Assembly: GCF_035695185.1 (NCBI RefSeq)
Contig: NZ_DASSES010000144.1
Coordinates: 1-19,216, forward strand
DNA length: 19,216 nt
Origin: Frateuria_A sp035695185
Lineage (GTDB): Bacteria > Pseudomonadota > Gammaproteobacteria > Xanthomonadales > Rhodanobacteraceae
Direction: 5' to 3'
The position numbers were made by a program, and so were the translations under genes. Shown here piece by piece: positions 13,738 through 19,216 of the stretch (the stretch's first letter is position 1; every line of letters begins with the position of its first letter). A model generated the notes under the pieces. It had not been told where the DNA came from, did not search any database, and was given only the letters and a program-made list of their open reading frames with translations.

Positions 13738-13764
13738 CGTGCATCTTCTTTATGCCGGAAACGC

Positions 13765-14664
13765 ATGAACACGCGTGATCTCGAAGCGTTCGTCGCAGTG
13801 GTGGAACACGGGTCCATCCTGGCGGCGGCCGCCCAGTTGCACCTCACCCAGCCCGGGGTGACGCGGCGCGTCCAGAGCCTGGAGAACACCCTCGGCGTGG
13901 CCTTGCTGGACCGCCAGTCGAAGCCGCTGCGGCCGACCGCCGCCGGCCGTGACGCTTACCAGCTCGGCCGGCGGGTGCTCGCCTCGCTGGACGACCTGCG
14001 CGCGGGCGTGGCGGACGATGCGGCGGTGCGCGGCGAGTTCCGCTTCGGCATCACGCCGTTCCTGGCCGAGATCGCGCTGGAGGAGCCGCTTTGCTCGCTG
14101 AGCGAGGCGTTTCCCTCGCTGCACGTGCGCGTCTCCAGTCGCTGGGCCGCCGAGCTCCTGGCCGACCTGGATGCCAACCGCATCGACGCCGCGCTGGTCT
14201 ATCTGCCGGGCGACAACGAGCCGCCGGCGGGCCTGGAGCGGGAACGGCTGTGCCGGATCGGGGCGAAGGTCGTGGTGCCGCGCACGCTCAAGCTGCCCCG
14301 GCGCATCACGCTGCGCGACCTGTCGGACCAGGCGTGGGTGCTGAACCAGGACGGCTGCGGTTTCAGGCGGGTGCTCAGGCGCGCGCTGGAGGCGGAGCAG
14401 CTGCCCTTCCACGTGGCGGTGGAAGCGTTCGACCCGTTGCTGCGCCATTCGCTGATCGCGCGGGGCATCGGCATCGGGCTCACGGCGGGCAGGCTGCTCA
14501 GGGAAAGTCCCTATCGCAAGGCGCTGCGCGTGGTCGAGGTGTCGGACTTCCATGCCGAGGTGCGCGCCTGGCTGGTCCACCGGCCCACCGACGGGCGGCT
14601 GGCTGCACCGCTGGCCCACCTGCGCGGCGAGTTGCGACGGGCGCTAGGCGCGTTCCCGGGATGA
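13765..14664 (+). CDS. LysR-family transcriptional regulator of the divergent MFS gene
   Basis: 299 aa, full family length. Residues 1-60 form the winged helix-turn-helix (MNTRDLEAFVAVVEHGSILA, then AAQLHLTQPGVTRRVQSLE, LGVALLDRQ). The linker helix follows, and the C-terminal periplasmic-binding-like effector domain runs from about residue 90 (FRFGITPFLAEIAL) to 295. Start ATG at 13765 has GGAA close by and sits 21 nt after the expected transcription start. It lies head to head with the MFS gene across a 95-bp gap that carries a T-N11-A box. The effector is unknown; co-inducer pocket residues cannot be assigned by eye. Confidence 0.93.
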   Translation: MNTRDLEAFVAVVEHGSILAAAAQLHLTQPGVTRRVQSLENTLGVALLDRQSKPLRPTAAGRDAYQLGRRVLASLDDLRAGVADDAAVRGEFRFGITPFLAEIALEEPLCSLSEAFPSLHVRVSSRWAAELLADLDANRIDAALVYLPGDNEPPAGLERERLCRIGAKVVVPRTLKLPRRITLRDLSDQAWVLNQDGCGFRRVLRRALEAEQLPFHVAVEAFDPLLRHSLIARGIGIGLTAGRLLRESPYRKALRVVEVSDFHAEVRAWLVHRPTDGRLAAPLAHLRGELRRALGAFPG

Positions 14665-14716
14665 TCCTTTCGCACACGCGGCGGGGTTCCGTTTCCCTCC
14701 GGCCGCCCGGCTGGTT

Positions 14717-14737
14717 GCCGCCCCACTACCTGGCGGC
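14717..14737. terminator. Possible hairpin between convergent LysR and NTF2-like genes
   Basis: GCCGCC (14717-14722), 9-nt loop, GGCGGC (14732-14737). No T-tract. It is placed between stops at 14664 and 14753, so a transcript end is plausible but weakly supported. Confidence 0.35.
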
Positions 14738-14752
14738 ATAGGGCCCGAGCGC

Positions 14753-15274
14753 TCAGCGTACCCGTGTGCCGGGGCACGCCGCCTGGCGGCCCTTGCGGAA
14801 CGCGGCTGCACCGGCTTCGTCGCTCGGCGTGCCCTCGTCGCCGGCGTCGAACAGCACGCGCCAGGCACCATCCTTGCCGCGGTGCCAGACGGTCGCGAAG
14901 TGGCCGAGCACGTAGCGCGTCCGTGCCGACGGGTTGACTGTCTCCATCAGCCACGGGCCGCTGGAATAGGCGATATCCGCCTCGCCGCCGGTCACCACCT
15001 GCGTGGGGTACCACGCCAGGCGCATGGGCTTGCCCGCGATCAGATCCCGCCAGCTGGCCAGGACCGCCGCGCGTCCGCGCTGCGGATGGGGCGAATTGGC
15101 CGCGAACACGGCGCCGGGCTCGACATGTGCGGCGAAGGCCGCCGCGTCATGCTGCTGCACGGTGCGGGCGAACGACAGTTCGCGCCGCCATACCGCGCAA
15201 CCGGGGTCTTCGGCGGCCTGCGTGGCTGCCGGGAGGAGAACGAGGCCGAGGGCGAACAGCAACGTGCGGGTCAT
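14753..15274 (-). CDS. Exported SnoaL/DUF4440-like (NTF2-fold) protein
   Basis: 173 aa. Residues 1-20 are a signal peptide (MTRTLLFALGLVLLPAATQA). The mature part has the NTF2-like cone pattern: helix (ELSFARTVQQHDAAAFAAHV), then PGAVFAANSPHPQRGRAAVL, a W-RDLIAG helix and strands (ADIAYSSGPWLME, YVLGHFATVWHRGKDGAWRVLFDAG). Two Cys (residues 26 and near the C-terminus) could form a disulfide. DUF4440/SnoaL-like proteins are often secreted and of unknown role; no catalytic residues are claimed. Start ATG at 15274 has GAGGT 6 nt upstream. Convergent with the LysR gene and divergent from the membrane protein at 15495. Confidence 0.85.
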   Translation of the reverse strand: MTRTLLFALGLVLLPAATQAAEDPGCAVWRRELSFARTVQQHDAAAFAAHVEPGAVFAANSPHPQRGRAAVLASWRDLIAGKPMRLAWYPTQVVTGGEADIAYSSGPWLMETVNPSARTRYVLGHFATVWHRGKDGAWRVLFDAGDEGTPSDEAGAAAFRKGRQAACPGTRVR

Positions 15275-15494
15275 GGGCGTACCTCAACGGCAGGAGGGGG
15301 ATACTTCCGTCGCAGCGGACGGCCGGGCGATCATCGCGCTACGCGGGGACGCGTGCACCGGGGTGAGATGGATGCCTCCGCCTGACGCCCTCCGCGCGCC
15401 CTTGGGCGCGGCGGCGGGCCGGGCGAGCGCACGGCCGGCACCCAAGAGCGTTCCTGCAAGCCAGACCCTCAACCAGGCAGGTGGAGTCCACGGA

Positions 15495-15920
15495 ATGAAC
15501 GCTACGCGCAGCTCGTCCTTCATCACGACCTTCAGTGCCCTCGTCCTTGCCGGCGGAGGCGCGGCCCTGCTGTTCGGCGCCGATGAGCTCCTGCCGCGGT
15601 TGATGCCCGGGATGCCGGCCAGCGCCACGGTGCTGGGGCAGCTGGTATCGGCGGGCTGGCTGGCGCTGGCCTGGCTCAACTGGAACCAGCGCCGGATCAT
15701 CGTCGGCGGCATCTACGGACGCCCCACCGTGCTGGCCAATCTCATGCTCTACCTGGTCAGCGCACTCAGCCTGGGCCATCCGGCGATGGCCGGCGGCGCC
15801 TCGCCGGCGCTGCTTTGCCTGACCGTCCTGTTCGCGGCGCTGGCCCTGGTCTACGGGGCGCTGTTCCTGCGCGGGCCGTTCGGTACCGACGCGCCGGTGG
15901 AAGCGGGCCTCGGCCGCTGA
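15495..15920 (+). CDS. Small four-helix inner-membrane protein, unknown function
   Basis: 141 aa with about four hydrophobic segments (10-30, 44-62, 78-96, 101-124). Family not recognised with confidence. Between helices 2 and 3 lies a conserved-looking basic turn NWNQRRIIVGGIYGRPTVLAN, which places charged and Gly/Pro residues at one membrane face. Start ATG at 15495 has GGTGGAG 8 nt upstream; the frame is open far upstream but that part lacks a ribosome site. A long perfect hairpin follows the stop (15931-15960), so it is probably a single transcript, separate from the BON gene that begins 91 nt later. Confidence 0.75.
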   Translation: MNATRSSSFITTFSALVLAGGGAALLFGADELLPRLMPGMPASATVLGQLVSAGWLALAWLNWNQRRIIVGGIYGRPTVLANLMLYLVSALSLGHPAMAGGASPALLCLTVLFAALALVYGALFLRGPFGTDAPVEAGLGR

Positions 15921-15930
15921 ACGCCCGGCC

Positions 15931-15960
15931 CGGCAACGGCGCTTTCGCGCGCCGTTGCCG
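15931..15960. terminator. Strong hairpin after the small membrane protein gene
   Basis: Perfect 12-bp inverted repeat CGGCAACGGCGC (15931-15942), loop TTTCGC, GCGCCGTTGCCG (15949-15960). It starts 11 nt after the stop at 15920. There is no real T-tract on the plus strand, so Rho or another partner may be needed. Confidence 0.6.
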
Positions 15961-16011
15961 TCGCTTCGCGCAGCATCGGCCGCTCGCATGGGCAACCAAC
16001 AGGAGGCGACC

Positions 16012-16458
16012 GTGGGACAGCTATTGAAGCTTGCCACCGCGTTTGCGGCGGGCGCGGCGGCGATGTACCTGCTCGATCCGGTGGCCGGGCGCCGCCGGCG
16101 CGCCATCGCGCGCGACAAGGTGCGGGCCGCGGGGCACGACATCCAGGACTTCGCGCAGGACACGGCCAGGCACACGGCCGACCGCCTGCATGGCGTGTCG
16201 GCGCGACTGCATGGCCAGGAACCGTCGGACGACCGGCAACTGCACGACCGCATCCGCTCGAAGCTCGGCCACCTGGTGGCCCAGCCCGGGAAGGTCGAGG
16301 TGCACGTGGAAAACGGCCTGGTGACGCTCAGCGGCTCGGCCCGGCTCACCGAGGTGGACGAGCTGGTCACGGCCGTGTCGCGCATGCTGGGCGTGGAGCG
16401 TGTCGATAACCGGCTGGATGCGGCGCAGTCGGCGCCGGCCAGCGAGAGCAGGCACTGA
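16012..16458 (+). CDS. Membrane-anchored BON-domain protein, GTG start
   Basis: 148 aa. Residues 4-22 are a single hydrophobic anchor (LLKLATAFAAGAAAMYLLDP) followed by a basic stretch GRRRRAIARDK, then a coiled or amphipathic linker (about 36-68) and one BON domain at about 75-137 (LHDRIRSKLGHLV... VEVHVENGLVTLSGSARLTEVDELV ... GVERVDNRLD). BON domains bind membranes or ligands and appear in osmotic-shock and envelope proteins. The start is GTG at 16012: AGGAGG sits at 16001-16006 with a 5-nt spacer. The ATGs at 15988 and 15955 in the same frame have no ribosome site, and the one at 15955 lies inside the upstream hairpin. Convergent with the DUF421 gene. Confidence 0.88.
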   Translation: MGQLLKLATAFAAGAAAMYLLDPVAGRRRRAIARDKVRAAGHDIQDFAQDTARHTADRLHGVSARLHGQEPSDDRQLHDRIRSKLGHLVAQPGKVEVHVENGLVTLSGSARLTEVDELVTAVSRMLGVERVDNRLDAAQSAPASESRH

Positions 16459-16551
16459 GCGACCGCGGCAGCCCGCCGGACCTTGACCCCGCCGCACGGC
16501 GAGGGCGTTGCCGATCCGGCAGGCCGCCCTGCGGCGGGTCGTGTCCTGCCG

Positions 16552-17001
16552 TCAGTGTCCGGCGCGCGGCACGATCGATATCGTGCCGTCGTTTTCGATC
16601 ACGGCGTGCTTGACCTCGTCGAGGCGCTCCAGGCCCTGCTTGGCGCGCGCGGCCGCGACCACCTCGGACGGGTCCACCCGCGTGTTGTCGCCGGCTTCCC
16701 GGTCCCAGGCGCCGTTGCGCATCACCAGCACCGGCAGGCCTTCCAGCCAGCGGCTGGCGGCCCTGGAGCGGTGCTTGATGACCGAGAGGACGATGCTCAG
16801 GCCCACCAGGGTCATGATCAGCAGGAAGGCGTTGGTGATCGAGTGGTCGTGGTCGACCATCGCCTGCTGGGTGGTCTCGGAGATGATCAGCAGGAGAATC
16901 AGTTCGAACGGCGAGGTCTGCGCCAGCGTGCGCTTGCCCGCGACGCGGAAGATCAGGAACAGGAAGGAATAGACGATGACACCGCGGATGACCGATTCCA
17001 T
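16552..17001 (-). CDS. DUF421 / YetF-like membrane protein
   Basis: 149 aa. Three N-terminal hydrophobic segments (about 5-22, 31-46, 55-76) with the family sequence FRVAGKRTLAQTSPFELILL and DHSITNAFLLI, then a cytoplasmic domain starting LEGLPVLVMRNGAWDREA and running to HAVIENDGTISIVPRA. The family is widespread and its role is not settled; Bacillus members are linked to spore envelope and membrane functions. Start ATG at 17001 has GGAG 7 nt upstream, and this site overlaps the upstream gene's TGA (17013-17015), only 11 nt away, so translational coupling is likely. Some family proteins are longer, so the domain here is at the short end. Confidence 0.88.
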   Translation of the reverse strand: MESVIRGVIVYSFLFLIFRVAGKRTLAQTSPFELILLLIISETTQQAMVDHDHSITNAFLLIMTLVGLSIVLSVIKHRSRAASRWLEGLPVLVMRNGAWDREAGDNTRVDPSEVVAAARAKQGLERLDEVKHAVIENDGTISIVPRAGH

Positions 17002-17012
17002 GGGGGCGCTCC

Positions 17013-17519
17013 TCAGGGAAGGATGAACTGGTCGATGACCAGGGGAGCAGCGCCGTCGGCGACGACCCTGCCACGCACGTGGCCGAAAGTGGCCTGCTGG
17101 AACTGGAACTGGATACGGGGGGAGGGTCCCCTGGCCCCGTCCACGGCGAACACGTATTCGGTGTAGCCGGGCCCCGAGCGCACGTGTGCGGGCCGGGGAA
17201 TGATCGACTGGATTTCGACCTCGTCCAGCAGCGCATCGTCGAAGCGCAGCCTCAACGCGCCATTGCGCGCCAGCGACGGGGCGACCGTGAAGCGGTATTC
17301 GCTCGGCGCACTGGCCCGCTGCAGTCGGTCGTAGGTCACCGACAACCCGCCCGGGTCGCCCGCGCGCGCCTGGCTCAGCGGGCCGTAGCCGAACAGCCCG
17401 AGCAACCCTGCCGCGAGCAGGAGCGCCATCACCAGCCAGCCGACGCGTTCGGTGCGCCACTCACGCCGCGAGTGGGGCCGGTCCTCGTTGATCTGGATGC
17501 TGTCGTCGTTCGCCTGCAC
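17013..17519 (-). CDS. Membrane-anchored hypothetical partner of the DUF421 protein, GTG start
   Basis: 168 aa. One membrane segment (about 27-46: VGWLVMALLLAAGLLGLFGYG) after a short charged N-terminus, then a periplasmic beta-rich domain (LSVTYDRLQRASAPSEYRFTV ... ALLDEVEIQSIIP ... YTEYVFAVDG ... IQFQFQQATFGHVRGRVVAD). Small single-pass proteins of this kind are often encoded next to DUF421 genes, which fits the 11-nt spacing. The start is GTG at 17519; it is the first start codon after an in-frame TGA 12 nt before it and has no ribosome site, so a later start (for example ATG in WLVMAL) is possible. Function unknown. Confidence 0.8.
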   Translation of the reverse strand: MQANDDSIQINEDRPHSRREWRTERVGWLVMALLLAAGLLGLFGYGPLSQARAGDPGGLSVTYDRLQRASAPSEYRFTVAPSLARNGALRLRFDDALLDEVEIQSIIPRPAHVRSGPGYTEYVFAVDGARGPSPRIQFQFQQATFGHVRGRVVADGAAPLVIDQFILP

Positions 17520-17582
17520 CGTGGATCGCCGTCAACGGAACGAGCCCGTGATACGACGCGTGCTGCCTGCCTTGCGTGAATG

Positions 17583-17597
17583 GCCTGCAGTGCAGGC
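17583..17597. promoter_or_regulatory. 15-bp perfect dyad upstream of the DUF421 pair
   Basis: GCCTGCA-G-TGCAGGC, seven-base arms around one central base, 64 bp upstream of the GTG at 17519 and past the end of the NUDIX gene (17629). The 1-nt centre makes an RNA hairpin poor, so a protein-binding dyad is the better reading. No regulator is known for it. Confidence 0.3.
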
Positions 17598-17628
17598 ACT
17601 CAGGCGCCGGCCGCAAAGAGCCCCCGTG

Positions 17629-18093
17629 CTAGACCGGCATGCGCAGCGCCGGTGGTGGCGGCCGCATGACGAACTCGCGGTGAACCTGTGCGTAGATCCT
17701 GCGCTGGCCGCCGAACGGCAGTCGCGCGAGGGCGTCGGGGAAGGACAGCCAGGCGTGCTCCAGGTGCTCGGCGTCCAGGCGCACGCTGGCATCCGCGGTG
17801 ACGAAGGCGACGAACGCCGGTACCAGCGCGATGCATTCCTCCCGCACGTCGTAGTAGGTCTCGCACTCGTCGGCCGAGTAGAGGGCGGTCGGGTGCAACC
17901 CGGTTTCCTCGGCCAGTTCGCGCAGGGCCGCCTGCCAGGCTTTCTCGCCGGGCTCCAGGTGCCCGGCGGCATAGGTCCAGAGGCCCTGGAGGTCGCCCCG
18001 GGCCCGGTGCAGGAGCAGCGTGCGGGCGTCCTCACCGCGGCCGCGGATGGTGATCACCGAGACCAGCGAGCAGCGCGTCGGGATCCCGGGCAT
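17629..18093 (-). CDS. NUDIX hydrolase
   Basis: 154 aa, one NUDIX fold. The NUDIX box is complete and matches GX5EX7REUXEEXGU exactly: G44, E50, R58-E59-L60, E62-E63, G65-L66 (GHLEPGEKAWQAALRELAEE...). The glutamates bind Mg2+ for cleaving a nucleoside diphosphate linked to a group X. The layout and length resemble dihydroneopterin triphosphate diphosphatase (NudB) and relatives, for folate synthesis, but residues outside the box do not settle the substrate. Start ATG at 18093 has CGGAG 7 nt upstream. It is divergent from the phospholipase D-like gene and upstream of the DUF421 pair on the same strand, with a 109-bp gap. Confidence 0.9.
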   Translation of the reverse strand: MPGIPTRCSLVSVITIRGRGEDARTLLLHRARGDLQGLWTYAAGHLEPGEKAWQAALRELAEETGLHPTALYSADECETYYDVREECIALVPAFVAFVTADASVRLDAEHLEHAWLSFPDALARLPFGGQRRIYAQVHREFVMRPPPPALRMPV

Positions 18094-18219
18094 GTCGTTT
18101 CTCCGTGGTGGCCTGCGGGTGCGTCCCGGCTGGCGCGGCTGGCTGGGCGCGGCCGCGTCCGCTTGAGGTTTGCAGGCTGCAACCCCATGATTTGATGCCG
18201 GTTTGACCAGTAGGCGCTC

Positions 18220-19216
18220 ATGCAGTCATTTCCCCGCGCGCAGTCGGGCGACAGCCCCTCGAACGTGTGTGCACCCTCCGATGTGCGCAAGTCGCGAACT
18301 TGCCACGGCTCCGCCCATCCCTGCGTCCTCGACCCGGGTGCCAACGCATCCACTCGATGGGGCGCGCGGCACGTGGGCGGCCGCTTGCGCACGGCGTGGC
18401 GGAGGATCGGCCTGCTGCTGGCCGGCACCTGTTCGGTCGGCCTGGCCGGACTGACCGCCGCCAATGTCCTGCCCGAAGGGCCGGGGCTGGCGCAGGCGCC
18501 GGCCCACGTGGCAGCGGTCGACAGCCCGGCGTTCCGGCAGCAGGCCGAGGCGTTGCTGGGCAGCCCCATCACGCAGGGCGATGCGGTGGCCGACCTGCAG
18601 AACGGCGATGCCTATTTCCCGGCGATGCTGGCCGACATCCGCTCGGCGCGGAAAAGCATCGAACTGGAGAGCTACATCCTGCGGCGGGGACATATCGCGG
18701 ACACCTTCGTCGCGGCGCTCTCGGAACGGGCACGCGCCGGCGTGAAGGTGCGCGTGGTGATCGACTGGATGGGCTCGCGCGGCAACGTCGCCGACGCCGA
18801 GCGGTTGCGCGCGGCGGGCGTCGAGTTCCACTTCTACCGGCCGCTGGCGATGGACCAGCTGGCGCAGCTCAACAAGCGGACCCATCGCAAGCTGATGGTG
18901 ATCGATGACCGCGTGGCCTACACCGGCGGCATGGGCATCGACGATGCCTGGCTGGGCAACGCCAGCAACGGCAGGCAGAAGCGCGACATGATGTTCCGCA
19001 TCCAGGGACCGGCGGTGGCCCGGATGCGCGGGGTGTTCGAGCAGCACTGGCTCGCCACCGGCGGCAGGCCGCTGCCGCCGGTGGAAGCGGCCCCGTCGCC
19101 GCGACCCGGGCGCCTGCCGGTGCAGGTGATCGCCAGCACCGACCGCGTGGGCGAGTACAACTCCCAGCGCATGTTCCTGCTGGCCATCGCCGGCGCGCGG
19201 CGCTCGATCGACCTGG
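18220..19216 (+). CDS. Phospholipase D / cardiolipin synthase-like protein, 3' end cut by window
   Basis: Open from ATG 18220 to the last base (332 complete codons). The first HKD catalytic motif is clear: H222-R-K224-LMVI-D229 in THRKLMVIDDRVAYTGGMGID, preceded by the usual ELESYIL strand and GVKVRVVIDWMGSRG. The second HKD would lie beyond the edge. Such enzymes form cardiolipin from phosphatidylglycerol or cleave phosphodiesters at the membrane; a hydrophobic segment at about 63-81 (IGLLLAGTCSVGLAGLTAAN) would anchor or export it. The first ~50 residues (MQSFPRAQSGDSPSNV..., Cys-, Ser- and Pro-rich) look unlike coding sequence and have no good ribosome site; a GTG at 18373 just before the Arg-rich turn and the membrane segment is a likely true start. 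Confidence 0.88.
   Translation, partial: MQSFPRAQSGDSPSNVCAPSDVRKSRTCHGSAHPCVLDPGANASTRWGARHVGGRLRTAWRRIGLLLAGTCSVGLAGLTAANVLPEGPGLAQAPAHVAAVDSPAFRQQAEALLGSPITQGDAVADLQNGDAYFPAMLADIRSARKSIELESYILRRGHIADTFVAALSERARAGVKVRVVIDWMGSRGNVADAERLRAAGVEFHFYRPLAMDQLAQLNKRTHRKLMVIDDRVAYTGGMGIDDAWLGNASNGRQKRDMMFRIQGPAVARMRGVFEQHWLATGGRPLPPVEAAPSPRPGRLPVQVIASTDRVGEYNSQRMFLLAIAGARRSIDL

Noticed and set aside
18192..18206. TTGATGCCGGTTTGA near the phospholipase D-like gene, as a third FNR box
   Set aside because: Only the first half-site matches; the second half does not fit ATCAA at the required spacing.
1..19216. CRISPR arrays, tRNAs, insertion sequences or long direct repeats
   Set aside because: No repeated spacer pattern, cloverleaf, transposase or terminal inverted repeats were seen; the two cold-shock genes are the only clear repeat.

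Overview
The window looks like chromosomal DNA of a GC-rich gammaproteobacterium, most likely of the Xanthomonadales (Lysobacter, Luteimonas, Dyella or Rhodanobacter-like). This rests on the strong G/C third-position bias, the kinds of genes present (M13 peptidase, PA4780-type RIO kinase, two near-identical 69-aa cold-shock proteins, subclass B3 metallo-beta-lactamase) and the protein sequences as I recognise them. I could not search a database, so genus level is not claimed. I see no insertion sequence, phage gene, tRNA, rRNA or CRISPR array. It reads as a stable accessory/housekeeping mosaic of short, mostly single-gene units.

Layout. Bases 1-2201: the 3' end of an M13 metallopeptidase converges on a secreted protein of the plant PNGase A family, with a 12-bp-stem hairpin between them. 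2390-4041: a di-haem cytochrome c peroxidase followed by a cytochrome b561, behind a near-consensus FNR/Anr box. 4263-5580: a GFA-family zinc protein convergent with a RIO-type kinase. 5886-8534: an RNA-chaperone cluster on the minus strand (cold-shock gene, dbpA helicase, second cold-shock gene), with a small Lys-rich protein on the plus strand that starts at TTG. 8762-11237: minus-strand VOC protein, an 8-TM membrane protein of unknown family, a BamE-like lipoprotein and an unrecognised 106-aa protein. 11501-14664: subclass B3 metallo-beta-lactamase, then an MFS transporter divergent from a LysR regulator. 14753-18093: exported NTF2-like protein, small membrane protein, BON protein, DUF421/YetF protein with an upstream membrane-anchored partner, and a NUDIX hydrolase. 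18220 to the end: a phospholipase D/cardiolipin synthase-like gene cut by the window edge.

How the parts may work together. The peroxidase/b561 pair is plausibly a low-oxygen peroxide-reducing module under FNR/Anr control. A perfect FNR/Anr palindrome also sits upstream of the first cold-shock gene but no match is seen upstream of its paralogue, so the two copies may answer to different signals. Both cold-shock genes share a conserved ~55-nt leader with a hairpin. M13 peptidase and PNGase A-like enzyme could both act on extracytoplasmic (glyco)proteins, but they are convergent, not co-transcribed. I found no clear multi-gene system of a new type. The best leads are the PNGase A homologue, the FNR box at the cold-shock gene, the shared cold-shock leader, the hairpin-rich leader of the small Lys-rich gene, and the unassigned proteins.
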